The notes beneath the pieces are model-generated. The model saw only the letters and a list, made by a program, of their open reading frames with translations. It made no database searches and was not told the DNA's origin. Below, piece by piece: positions 1 through 12,329 of a DNA stretch of 64,000 nucleotides. Origin of the DNA: Hypoxylon rubiginosum (taxonomy: Eukaryota > Ascomycota > Sordariomycetes > Xylariales > Hypoxylaceae); contig CADCXA010000006.1 of assembly GCA_902806565.1 (NCBI GenBank), positions 2,604,001 to 2,668,000 of the forward strand, read 5' to 3'. The position numbers and the translations under genes are program-made. Numbering within the stretch: the stretch's first letter is position 1; each line of letters starts with the position of its first letter.

Positions 1-2949
1 GGAATACCAAGCCGGGATGCCTCGGGATCGCATCTAGGTAAAGTGCGTTTCGTCAGCTCCATACACGAAGCTGGCGAGCGTCGACGTGTTATTATGAGTG
101 AACGAAGACTTTCTAAGAACGTCTGGTTCCAGGTAGGTATTTGAGGAGGTCCTGACGTCTTGCTGACCACCCACGTTGGATTGGCCGGCAATAGTAGAGA
201 CGGCAAACTACATTGGAACCAAGGCCACCGGACCGGTGCTTAGGGTTAACACCACGCGCCGATGATTAAATCCGTTCATGACACCATACGTTAAATGTTA
301 CCAAAGTCGGTCCAAGCCACCCGACTCTTCTATGCCGTCGTCGACGTTCCTGCGGTCCGTAGGTGTATTCCTTGTTTTTTTTTTTGCCCTTGACCACTAC
401 TCTAGATACATATATATTAGAATAGAATAAGAGAACTGTTTCGGCCGGTGCTACGGCAGTTCGAACGGAAATCGCATGGTAACGCCGTCGCGTTTCCGTC
501 GAGTTTCAAGTCGGCGACCGGCTTTTCTTTTCCAAACCGAGATTCGCATTGTATTCGACGTCGGCCTCTCTGCTTAAGCCCGACATTTTGAACGGCATAG
601 TACTTGACATACTTTCGGATCGCCAAACTTCAGATTGAGAATGGACACTATAAGAAGCTTGACCTGAGGTACCTCAGGTATTAATTATCACACTTGAACT
701 TTTATTTTATTTTAACTATATCTACTTAGGTTAGTTGCTGATTTCAAATAGATAAGTACAGAAAAAGGCTACCTGATCTACATGGTTAGTACTTGAATGG
801 GTTTCTAAATCTATCAATGACCACATATGAAACAGGAGTACCCTCGATATCTCGAGAATTTATTAGGTACTCTGTTTAAGCCACTCAAGATGAATAAGAC
901 CCGATGCTGGATAGTCGTAAGCATGATTTGGTATTATTATTATTATCAACCCTACCTCTACCTAGGTACCCTCGCTCACTGCTCACCTGTGACCCATGTA
1001 AGCAAGCGCCGGCTATCGACTGCTGTCGACACGGAAAGGAAGCCTCGGGATCGACCCCCAATGCTTAAAGTATGTATCTTGTGAGAAATCAAGCAGTCAC
1101 CAATGTGAGCAATACGATGCCATATTTGGATCCGCCGTTGCCGGGTGTCGTAGAGAGGCATAGGTTGCCCGAATGCCCGTCTCTGTCCTTTAACCTACAT
1201 GTAAGTCAGGTCAGGGCTTCTTACGCCAAGCCTCTATATACCGCCAGATAGGCAATGGTATACTACAAAGTATACCCCTCCGCCATTGAGAATTCCTATA
1301 TGTATAGACGGTACGCAAAGAGACGTCCACGGCATCTACATACATGTATGTAGTAGGTCAGGGCTGGTCAGGTACTTTGGATACCTAGAAATATAATACG
1401 GCTACCGTACAGCCATATAGCCAATCCTTGCAAGCTAAGCTGCGCTAGGGTACACGAGCAGGTACCTACTATGTAAGTCCTGGGATCATCAGCCCTGCAT
1501 GGGGAGCAGTTGTGCAGGGAATAGAGAACAGGGACCAGGGACCAGGGACTAGGGACTAGGTAGGGAACCAGTTAAGCCAGTTAAGCTACTTAGGTACGGT
1601 CGGACCATCCCCCGATTTCCTTCCCAATCTAGGAGGGGGAGTGGTCGACAAATTTGATCCGAATCCGAAAAAACGACTGGATAAAAAATAAAAACTAAAA
1701 AGAAGGAAAAATATATAGGTAATAATCTAAAATCTATTCTAGATATAGGTAACTTATTTGAGGTTTCAAGTCATTATCCATTGTCACACAGAAATGAACC
1801 TCATCGCCTAACCACCACCACCACAAAATGACACAATGACACAACTACATAACCACATAACCGCATATCGTAACTACATACCTACATCCTACCTTATGTA
1901 TGTAGGTTATGTATACATACTACGTGTTTCTACTTCTAACAACCAAGCCCAACGCACACCCCCCCGGCTTAGACATATAGCAGAAGATACCTAGTCTGCA
2001 CGGTCAAACTTGAACTCCACTCTCCGTCACCTTTCACCTGACTGCCTAGAAAACGAGAAGGTCTCCCTCCGGGTCTCTCTAGGCCTCTCTAGGTAGAGGA
2101 TGCAAATCAGGTACACCACTTCTTCGCCCACCTTACCACCTACACTAGTGTGCTCGGCGGGTCGTTCCCGGCAGACCTATACCTATTCCTATTCTTATTC
2201 TTATTCCTATTTCCATATGGATACCTTCATCTTCTACCTCTCCTCGCCCTTCGCCCTCTCACAGACGACCTCTCGCCCAAACCCTGATGATGGCTGCGCA
2301 TTTATTTATCATCCATGGCAAGGCACCACTTGCGGCCCCCCCTTCCACCACCCCCCCTGCGCCGCCTTTTCTTTATTATTATTATTCTCTTTTTTTTTCC
2401 TTCTCTCTTTCCAGTGTCGACCTGCATGTAAGTCGCATGCAGAGAGATACGGACTTAGTCAAGGTCGGTATTCGATGTAAGCTTTCGTCACTGTTGCTTT
2501 TCCTTGTCTCTTCCCTGTTAACTCTCTCCATCTAAGGCACGCGCAACCTTGGCCAGGCTGCCAAAACCCTATAAGGCTACGATGCCTCTTCTCGCCTTGA
2601 GTCCTGTCGACTCATCTAGTCACCTGAACACATTCACTTCCCGATCCTTTCCTTTCGTGTCCTCTGGGTCCGGCTTCTTATTTCATATTTCATTTCCTTT
2701 TGCCACTTGATATCCAGATCCGTATTGTCTTCCCTTGCTTCAGATCTTCTTAGCGATAGCACTTACACCAATCCGTACCGAATCAGACCCTACGCACAGC
2801 ACAGCAAGAGAGAAAGAGCACTTACGCATACAACTACGCAACCCAACAACACAGACCTTGTCACTTCAGACATACCGTCCACCTCCCCTGCCTTCGTTTC
2901 GAAGCCATTGATCAACAGCATCGTCATCCTCAACCTTCATATCCTCACA
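1..2949. other. Gene-poor intergenic region
   Basis: No open frame here has coding-like composition or a recognisable product; the longest frames are low-complexity or run through pyrimidine-rich tracts. The stretch holds short direct repeats (GGGACCA/GGGACTA units at 1531-1560), many TACCTA/TAGGTA words and a CT-rich zone near 2340-2420. The last few hundred bases are probably the promoter and leader of the gene at 2950. Confidence 0.6.
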
Positions 2950-3198
2950 ATGTGTTACCAATTAGTCGAAAGGTATTCGGCATGCCATTGCCTATACTAT
3001 CAACACGCCGTCGACCGTTGCCCGGCATATGGCCAGTCCGGCCATCACATCACGACACGCACAATACTAGTGGGATATGCTTGCCAGAAACACGCTCAGG
3101 CAAGCACCTATGGCTCATACGCCGGGGGTCAGACATACTCGGACTCGGGCTACTATAGCAGCCATTCCAGGGATAGCTCTTACCGCCAGGGTAGATGA
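2950..3198 (+). CDS. Small conserved fungal Cys/His-rich protein (82 aa), function unknown
   Basis: The reading frame is open upstream to about 2707, but 2950 is its first ATG and gives an 82-residue protein beginning MCYQLVERYSACHC. I recognise this opening, followed by a YYQHAVDRCPAYG segment and an ILVGYAC segment, as a short protein that recurs in many filamentous ascomycetes and has no assigned function. The conserved Cys and His residues (Cys2, 12, 14, 24 and the YACQKH segment) are spaced as a small metal-binding fold might be, which is inference. The tail from about residue 55 is Ser/Tyr/Gly-rich and looks disordered. There is no signal peptide or membrane segment. It appears intronless. 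The upstream 250 nt are free of in-frame stops, so a longer leader exon cannot be excluded. No neighbour lies within 6 kb downstream. Confidence 0.7.
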   Translation: MCYQLVERYSACHCLYYQHAVDRCPAYGQSGHHITTRTILVGYACQKHAQASTYGSYAGGQTYSDSGYYSSHSRDSSYRQGR

Positions 3199-4320
3199 AA
3201 AGTCTTGTCTTCGGTAATGGGCTGCTGTGCGTGGCATTTTCCGCCCTTGTCGATGTTCGAATTCGAGGATTGGGTCTCGTACCTTTACTCTTTCAGACCC
3301 AGACCGAAGAGATGGTCGCCGTCCCGCCAGCCCTCGCAGCTATCGTTGCTGTTTGTGGGCCACGACCGAATTATGTCGACGTCGGCTCCTCCCGCCCTCT
3401 AATGAAGCAATCGGATCCCCTAGCACCCTGTTGTATGGCCCAACATTGAACGGATACTTATGAATGCCACGATGCAAGCATTGAGTTATCGAAGACACGG
3501 AGACGGAACGGGATACGATATGTCACTTTCCATGACCCAAGCCGGCACCAATGCCCTATTCTCTTGCCGCTTCCATCCCTGGCAGTTATATTTCTTAGAT
3601 GTTTCTTGGCATTCCCATGAACGGTCACGACCTTGGCTTCGCGGGCTGGACGCCACTACTTTCGCTCCATGTACCTCCCATTTCCTCTCCATTTCCCTTG
3701 GTCTTTTTTCCTCTTTTTTCTGGTTGGTTGATTTAGCATAGCGCCGGCGAGGGAAACAAGTTTCTTGCATTGGGACTGGGATTAGGAGGGCATACAAAAG
3801 GGATGGGACTAATGTGGTTTCCGACTCGGTACTCTCCTTACGTCACAGCACGGTTCGAACGATCATTTCACGAGAAACGTTGAGTGACGCGGCGGTCATT
3901 GAGTCGAACACGTCATTTTTTTTTTCTCCGGGAGGCATATCTCATTATCGTTCTGGGTTGCGCATCGAGGCATCAGCGGAATATACCAGGCGTTATTTCA
4001 GGAGGAATTGGTTGGTTGAAGATTTGGATATCGCTTTCCTCGAATGGGGGGGGATTGTGTGGTTTCAACAACGATACTACACATTTCCCCTATTTCGTTG
4101 TTTTCCTGGGTGGTATCTTTTTTTCTGTTATTTCCTACGAGCTTCTTTCTTCCTTAGACTTGTTGTTTCTGTTTCACATGTTTATTCTGCAGGGCAGCTC
4201 ATATTTGTGGTACATGCACCACAGCCTAATCATGCGCGGGCAGCAACCATCGTGTATTTCTATTTTTTTCTTCCCTTTTTCCCTTCTTTTCTTTTTCTTC
4301 GAGGCTGTAACTAGTTGAGC
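3199..4320. other. Downstream flank of the small Cys/His-rich gene, no gene seen
   Basis: Several frames of 80-166 codons are open on both strands, but they overlap one another, most lack an ATG at a sensible place, and their products are rich in Phe/Ser/Leu from T-rich DNA. I see no family resemblance. Part of this stretch may be the 3' untranslated region of the gene at 2950. Confidence 0.45.
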
Positions 4321-7300
4321 TAGTTTGTGGGAGAGTGAAGGGCGAACTGGTTTTCATCCCTGACTGTCGGGCCTGGCCGGTACTTATGGTCTACAGGCAT
4401 AGCCCGATTACCGGCCAAGGTTCCCCGTCGTCCACTCCTACGATATCAACAGCTCTCAGCGTCTTTGGCTGGTTATGAAGACGTATTATACACCATCATT
4501 TAGACAGATTAGAGCTCTCAGAGAGTATAGAGGGGACAAGCGACGCGTCTGGGGAGGATACACATTAGGCAATATAAGCTAGATAGGGAGGCGGCTCAAT
4601 AAACATTGATTAGCAGCGAAATACTCGGCCGAGGAAAACTTGGCACATTGTACATCGTACCGGCATAAACAACGTATGCGCACCTATGTCATGCACAAGC
4701 ATTGTGGGATAAGATCTGAAGTGATATGGGTGTTGGTGGGTTGGTAGTCCAAGGGTTGGTGGGCCGCGAGTATTGGTGAGTGTGTAAGCAGCATGGTGAT
4801 TCCTAAGCATCGCTCTTGTTGGGTGACTAATTCCATACTACGTTGTTCTATGGTAGGTATGTAAAGGCTCGCTTCTATAAGTGACGACTACATACTACGT
4901 ACACGGAGGATGAGTCGAATTGATCTGCACCAACAAAATAAGACATACATGTAGGGGTTTGTAGGGTTTGTAAGACGGTTATAACTTGACAACTACCGCC
5001 CATCGGATCCGGCGCCAAGTAGAAAAACAACGTTGGGAACTTTTGAGCTTGAGATCTGGGTATCTTTCGCGGCCCGCAGTGAACCAACTGCATTTACTTG
5101 GAAACATGGAAATTTCCTTACTGTTTAGTGATCCCTATTCTGTACATACCATAGGTACCTATATGGTACGTATAGGAGGTATAGGAGGTATGTATCTAGG
5201 TCTGTAGGTAATTTGGCTCGGCCCCCAAAACGCCACGGACTACCTGGAACCAGCCTTGCCAGCCTCGCATATGATAGATAGAGGCCACCCATCCACAACG
5301 AGACTGGTCTCCATCGAGGTTGTTAGCTGCCTATTCTAACTTGGGGTATAGGAAAAACTCGACCTGCATGTACGGATGCACGAAAAAGGCACCCTTCTTG
5401 GCCGCTGATAGGTTGGAGCACCCTAGTCGAATTGGAATAAGCAAAGAAAACGTGCCTGGGTTTTTGTGCTCGTGCTTGTCCTGTGCCTGCGTGAGCACTA
5501 CCACACTGCCGAGCCATCTCCCGTATCGTTGTCGAACTATAGGTCCGCGTTGAACCCAAGGAACAGGAACTGCGACGCGCTTACAGCCCACTCAGTTTAT
5601 CGGCCGAAGATGCCAACTTGGTGGTTACGGGTAACCCTTGCCGAAATCGGGAGGGCGAGTGAGTCTATGAAGATGACGCTTTTGCAATACGACTCAACAC
5701 CACCTTTATACTTATATCTGGTGACTTCATCACCTACATGTACATACCTATGTAGGTACTTCATTTATTATCTTGGTGTTTTCGACTTTTAAAATACCAC
5801 AATAGCCCCGCCATCGCCATCGCATTCGGGTTTAGTGGGGTTAGTCGGCGGGTTTACTATGTAGAGAAAACAGGGGAGAGAAAAAAAAATCACAATGCCG
5901 AAAAGTCATCGGGTTTAGGTACAAGGTAAGGTTAGCTACTGTAATTGGCTGACCAAAAATAGATCTGCACCAACCCTTCTAGAACAGCTAATTCCTATTT
6001 CGATCTCTTTTCCGTTTTGGTCAGCTTAACTTGCCCAGTACCTTAGGTATATAGGTATAATAGGTAATTATATGTACTATTACCTACATAAGGTACATGT
6101 AGTACCGGTAACTCTAGCTCTACCATATATGCAAGATGTCAAGGTGTGAGGGTGTGAAGGCGTATAGGTATGTAAGTGGCCACTCTTCTGCGCTCTACTA
6201 CTCTATTCAACCCGGATGACCTCATGTACGCACGTACGTAACCCGTAAACCTGGGCACGCATACCACCTATCACGGGGACCTACATAAAATCTGCGGGTG
6301 CGCGTCTTACCCTCTCCTACCAGCCTAACCTTACATTACATGTATGCATGGAGGGTCATGTACGTGGAGTGTCATGTAGGAACAATGCACGACCGACGAG
6401 GCTCTCGACCAGTCTAAACGCCGTGCCATACACCACCACGACATATTACGACACATCACGACACCAATCAGCTAGCACCGACACGATGGTAGTGCGACTA
6501 GTTTCCTGCAACGGTAAGGCCTTTCCAGCCCTACTTGTCTTACTCGAGCTGTCTCCGGTTCTACATGCCGCAGCCCGTTCCACGTGGCTTTTGGGGTCCG
6601 CGCCCAGCCCTGACATCTCTGACGCGATAAGCGCGAATGTTGGCCACACTGCATCTACGGATATACGCTCGTGTAACTACAGCACCAAGCTGGCTAATAA
6701 GAGAGAGACAAAGAGAGAGAAAGAGAGAAAGAGAGGCGAGGTCTGCCAGTTGATAGGTATGTGTTAGGTAAAGACATACAACTAAGATCAGCTGATTGGA
6801 AGCAAATTTGGAAAACATCCAATTCTAGTTCACAGCCCGCGGAGTCCTGCAAACATCGCCTCAGTCAGATCAGGACGCAAATTAGGAACATGACAAGATA
6901 AACTGTTGCCTGTCTACTTCGACCATTAACATGTAAGAGTCTTTCTCATCTTTTCGCAAGGAACCTTGCGGGCCGAATGTGGATACTTTGGAGGCTGAAC
7001 GATCCTACAAGGGGCAAAGCTCTTTAATACGGCTGGTAATGGGGGGGGGAAGGTTGTCTCTGGTCAAGCTATAGTGCCTCCTAACAATAGGTGTCTACCT
7101 AGGTAGGTATGTAGGTAGGCATAGGCATCTACGGTTTTAGAATTATCGACCCACGGACGATCGAGCCGTGTCGTTATATATCGTCATAGCCCTTGCGTAT
7201 GCCTCACCGTGCTTCCCGGAGGCCGGGCTGGATTCCGGATGGTTGAGAAGATGTCGTGTGTTAGTCAGTGTATATAAAATAAGAAGGCGGAGACCCACGA

Positions 7301-9290
7301 CACGACGTACGAAGAGAAGAAACTTATCCGCGGAGCAGTGAATTTGGGGGGGTGGGACTGGGACTGGGTATGGGTATGGGATAGATTACAGCTCTAGCAC
7401 TCTGCCCGGGTTATCTTCTTTCATGGCACCCGGCACTCAAACCCTGACCAAGATCGCGAAATAACGGGGTACTACGCCTCGTCTAGGCAGACTGGACACC
7501 TGATTCGGACTCTCCGAGGATGCGATACCTTGAAACTATCGCCAACTAAGTAACACCGAAAAGACAAAAAGGAGAGAAGAGGAGAGGAGAGAGAGAGAGA
7601 GAGGCAAAGACATATCATCTCCAAGCCCCGTGGCGGCGGTTCACTTCACGGCTCCTTCGGTATTGCAGCGCCTCCTCCTGCTGCTATTTGCCAGTGCGGC
7701 GGGGAAGAGGGCGTTCCCGTCCGGTATTTGTCGTCATATCATCTTGCGCCGTCTAGAACCAGTGTCGGATAAGATGGGTTCGGGTTGGCGGTGCTAAGCG
7801 CGATCGTTGCACCAGGTACACTCGCCTGGCGAGTTGGTGGAATGGCGGAACGGGTGGGATAGATGTAAGTCAGCCTATCCAATCCTGGGCTGTTTCAACC
7901 GCTGCAGTTGGATAGATCACGAGTTTCCCTTTTTTTTTCCGTCTGGGGTATGGTATGGTAGGAAGAGTCAAGGTACCGTATATAGACCTGGCCGGGGCGT
8001 CATCCAGGGTTGCCTTCCCCCTTCCCCCTTCCCCCTTCTCCTCTGGCTGGTGAAGTCTCACGATGTGGACGTACCTAAATAATAAGATGTGCTATTAGCC
8101 GCCCCCTCCTCCCCCCCTTTTTTCTTATTCTCTCCTTTTTTTCTTTAGGGATCGGAGTATGTGCATTTTGGTGACTCTCGATTAAATTACACGAATATTA
8201 ATAGAAAACACGGTGATCTGGTATGTGTGTGAGTAGGTTGTTATTTAGGCAGCATCGAAATCTTCATTTGACGTTGACGTGTACTGACGGTTTCTATATC
8301 CGCTTATACCAAGTGATAGGTGTCACTTAGGGTATACTCATAGCTAGGTAAACTGGGCTACAGAATCATGTATGTAAAATCACAAGCCGTAATAGGTACA
8401 GCAATAACCTCTCTAGCTGATCATTCTATGCCGTTTGGTGGATGGCATAGATGCAGTGCCTGGCCATGAAGTCAACGCACCTAAGTGTTGTATGAGGAAA
8501 TGCCAGTTTACTTATCATAAGTGTGAGGGTATATCTGCTAAGTATGAATTTAATGAATTTAAAATAATTAATTTTATATTCATACATATTACTACTTACA
8601 CATGCGTGGTGCGGTTTATATACATACACGTATAAAATACTTAAAGGGGCTACCCATCTTAAAAGGAGGCGTTTAGGGCTGTTAGCAGGTACCTGGATTC
8701 CGGCGTTGCCCCGCCATACCCCGCCAAAGCTGCAAAGCTCCTTGCACTTACCTAGCTGGCTGCCTAGGTAGCGTTAGTGACTGCACTTTACGCGTCTTCA
8801 GAGCATCTCGTAGTTTTAACGACGGCGCGTCGTCTGAATTTCTGTTATTTTTTTTCCTACTCGACGGCAACCACGACAACCACAACAACGGCGCTAGTGC
8901 ATGTTTTTTTTTTAATTATTAAATTATCGTCCTAAACGTAACTCGTCAACGGCCGCGGCGGAAGTGCTAGATCACGTTCAACAATCCCCTTTGTAAGTTT
9001 ATTAATTCGTAAACATGCACAACCACTTTCTACGTCTCCCATCTGTATCACGTCAAACACTTTCACATGCCTACTGCACCGGCTCCCCGCCGTGAGCGTG
9101 ATCCTCGAAGGTATCTACGAAGACGCCTGCAGAATAGACACCATCAGGAACAGTTACGTCCCCATCCCCATCCCCGTCTCCGTCGCCGTCGCACTTATTC
9201 TGGCATCCTTGTCGATCCCACTGTTTTAATCGCTGCTCCCTATCCTTTCCGCCGTGGTATCTTTGCCTTCTTACAAATTAGTTTGCGATC
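4321..9290. other. About 5 kb gene-free intergenic region
   Basis: No frame here looks coding on either strand. The DNA is rich in TACCTA/TAGGTA words, often in inverted arrangement (for example 5149-5210, 6040-6105 and 7090-7130), GA-rich tracts (6700-6735 and 7565-7605), CCCCTTCC runs (about 8010-8040) and an AT-rich zone (8540-8640). The region from about 8800 to 9290 probably contains the promoter and 5' leader of the F-box gene. Confidence 0.55.
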
Positions 9291-11612
9291 ATGGCGACCG
9301 ATTCGCTTCGAAGGCCGGGGGCGTCTGAGGCGCTGTTCCGTCGAGGAGTGGAACTCTTTTCGAAGGACAAATACGATACTGCTAACACGGCTTTTTTAAG
9401 AGTAAGCAACATGCTGATCCCCCCTCTAGTCTCGTATGAGCTCAAACTGACACCATCCTTATCCTGCTAGGCTATGGATATGTGCAAGTGTCGTGCCAGT
9501 GTCCGAAAGCAGCCTTGTATTCTGGCTGGGATCCTGGCTGCCATTGCGAAGAACGATCTGAAGGCCACCCTAGCTAAGATGACGGCTTCTTCCACACGTT
9601 GCGACAACGCGCTTCATCTAGAAGCATTCGACTCACTCATTGCAACATTTGAGAAGCAAGGACGTATCGATGAGGCTCTTCAATCTGCAGCCAAGTTGAT
9701 CAATCTTTGCCCAAGAGAACCCAAGGTTCGAACAATCCCCCCCCTTAAATGAACCCATCAGATCACTAATCTCTATTTTCAAGGCCTACTTGCGCCTGGG
9801 AAAGCTACTCCGCCTGAAGCAGGACCCGGCAATGGCCTACCTTACCTATAAGCAAGGCATCGAGCTTGTTAAGAGAAAGCACGCAGGCCACGCCAGCCTG
9901 GAGGCAAGTAAAGTGCGCTTAGAGACGGCTGGTTCTTCGCTAACCACCATATACAGATGTTATGTGAACAGAGAGATAAGGTCAAACCCTTTGCCAAGTT
10001 TGACCCCTTGCTCATGTTACCCATTGAGCTTGTGCGGATGGTATTTAATCATGTCGACTTCATTACGCAATGGTTTGTAACTTCAACATGTCCCATTGTC
10101 CATGATGCTCCCGCTGACTGATACTGTCCAACAGCCGCTCCTTGAGAGTATCGAAAACATGGAAGACTGTCCTGACATCACCCGACTGTAGCGACATCTG
10201 GCAGATTCAACAGTACGTTTTGCGCAACCCAAGTCAACCTGGTCTGTCAAGGCTACGAAAGGCATTCTCTGCGTACACCAATTACGCCAAGAAGACCACT
10301 ACCGTGTTGAGTGTTAACGGTTGCTACCCTTTTTTCGAGAAATTTGGATTCATGGAAATCCTCTTCCATTTGAAGACGCTCAAGGTGCTCCAGCTTAGAG
10401 AACCTTTCGAGGCTAGTTGTTATAAGCTGGGAACGGCGCTGCGCTTAAGAACAGTGCCTCAACTCCAGCTCACAAGCCTGTACTTGGGCAGCGGAGTACA
10501 GTGCGTACCACAACTTATGCAAACATTGCTCACGGCAACATCTGATTCGCTCGAGGAACTCTCCCTCTTCAGCCTTCCACCGTTTGACGGGACCCGCGGA
10601 ATGTGGTATTTGGACTGGCCGAGACTGGAGAAGTTGAAGGTTGCTAGACTATCATACTCGGAACGATATGAGAGAGCACTACACGTGGTATGTTGACTTG
10701 ATCTGCTCGAACGGGACTCAACTCTTAACTGTATTGCAGGATCATTTTATGCGCTTAACTCCCAATCTAGAAGAAGCTTGGCTGGACTTTGTCACCTATT
10801 CTCCTCATCAGCTGGCCCTTCATTGGCCAAAGTTACGAAGCCTGTTCATTGGGGAGCACGCTATCTGCTCCGTCATAAGTGAAAACTTAAGTCTTGGACC
10901 CTCTCTACATAAGGACCTACGTGGGCTTCATTTAGAAGGTCGTCAACTTAATAAACGAATACGTAAGTCTTCACCGGGAGTAGTTAATAATGCCCCCCCC
11001 CCCCCCCCCTATATAAACTAGCCGCTAACTCTCCGCCCTTCTACCACAGACATCCCTCATCTCGAGAAACTGGAGAAGCTGTCTCTAATATTCTACGACG
11101 AGCTCACAAATGAGGAGTTCGAGAGGATTGTCAAACCAAGTATAGAATCCGGAACGCTTCGAGAGCTCGACGTTCGACCTTTGCCTACAGGAATCTTTTT
11201 CCCACACATCCTCTACCCCCGCCCTCTTCCAGACTGGCTCCACAGCTCGAGCATTGAATATATGAGTGTGTCAGGGCCCGCAGCTCCCGGCCTTGAATTC
11301 AACAGCAACTTTGAGACGGTTCTGCCCGACATCATCGAGCGTTTCCCCAACTTGCGCAGCGTAGACATCGGCAAGAACGACGTTTCTGACTCGGTGCTGG
11401 CGCATTGGGTCGCGAACGGAGTCAGGGCAATCTACCATAGGTCAGATTACAGAAGAGCCGATCTTCAGGAGTGGGCTGCCAAAGAGCACGGGGCCAAGTT
11501 CGTCAACCACCCACCGAGACACATACCATCGATGCGCCCGGACCGAAAGCTCGGCTTCAATCATCTAATATCCACCTACCAGACCAATCAACAGATAATC
11601 CCAACGCAATGA
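9291..11612 (+). CDS. TPR / F-box / leucine-rich-repeat protein (Dia2/Pof3-like SCF substrate receptor)
   Basis: Seven exons join exactly: 9291-9401, 9471-9725, 9784-9903, 9957-10072, 10135-10687, 10740-10962 and 11050-11612 (646 aa). Residues 10-160 form helical TPR-like repeats (EALFRRGVELFSKDKYDTA; RIDEALQSAAKLINLCP). An F-box follows at about 175-215 (DPLLMLPIELVRMVFNHVDF then SLRVSKTWKTVL), and the rest is leucine-rich repeats such as LKTLKVLQL and LEELSLFSLP. TPR, F-box and LRR in this order is the layout of budding-yeast Dia2 and fission-yeast Pof3, which recruit substrates to SCF ubiquitin ligases during replication and transcription control. That function is transferred by architecture, not shown. 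The third intron uses a GC donor. The sixth intron contains a run of 17 cytosines. The gene converges tail-to-tail with the coiled-coil gene at 12330. Confidence 0.78.
9904..9956 (+). other. GC-AG intron in the F-box gene
   Basis: The exon ends ...CTGGAG and the intron begins GCAAGT, the strong consensus of the minor GC-AG class. It ends TACAG with a CTAACC branch-like sequence 16 nt before the end. Using GC keeps frame and yields the F-box leader; the nearby GT at 9908 would put a stop codon four codons after the junction. Confidence 0.75.
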
Positions 11613-12329
11613 GATCGAATTTTCAGACCTCAGCTTGGACTTTAGGATTTGGTTTGCTTCGGCGGAAGACTGCACACGGCAGTCCATTTTCTACCTTTAG
11701 GGTACTCTCTACTCTTTCTGTCTGTTTTTCCTGTAACATACCCGCTCTGCACACAGAGCACGAACTTTGCATTTTCTCCTTTTTTTTTCTTTTTTCCCCA
11801 AACTGGTTGCAACCACGGACTGCCGTGGTAACAGAACGATGAGACTAATCACTAGGTAGTTGGTGGCGGAGACGAGAGCTGAGCTGTTGGTAATGGTAAT
11901 AGTAATACAAGTGATACTATAGCAATGGCAAACGTGATTCATGCTGATTCTTTTAACAAAAGGAACAAAGGTGCATAATGGTATACACAATATTAGGTAG
12001 AAGAGACCAGTCAGCCTTACTGCTGCTGTCTTCATATCTCCCGTAGCTCATTCATCCAATCCAGTCCAATCCGCTCAGCCCTTAGAAGCAAGGACATGGA
12101 ATTTTCTTCTCCTTCATTCGCTCATTCGTCCGCCCATCCATCCACCATCTCGAACCGCTTTCTTCAGAAGCCTCCTTTCCAAGAATCCCCCATTTTTTCC
12201 TTCTTCCTCATAATTACTCGTGGTGCCCCAAACGCCCTCAAGCCTCCCCAAACGCCGGATTAAGTCATTATCGAGTCAACAAAGTGAAACATCCTGAGAA
12301 GTGGTGAGTAAGCAGATCTCCAAGTCTGC

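Noticed and set aside
2100..2535. Plus-strand frames rich in Tyr/Ser/Leu
   Set aside because: They translate CT-rich repeats (TATTCCTATTC...) and lack any recognisable domain.
3850..3870. tRNA-like GGTTCGAAC T-loop motif
   Set aside because: No acceptor stem, D-arm or anticodon arm can be drawn around it; similar motifs at 9725 and 36594 are in coding or AT-rich sequence.
3814..4318. 144-166-codon plus-strand frames
   Set aside because: Overlapping frames through T-rich DNA, Phe-rich products, no splice logic and no homolog recalled.
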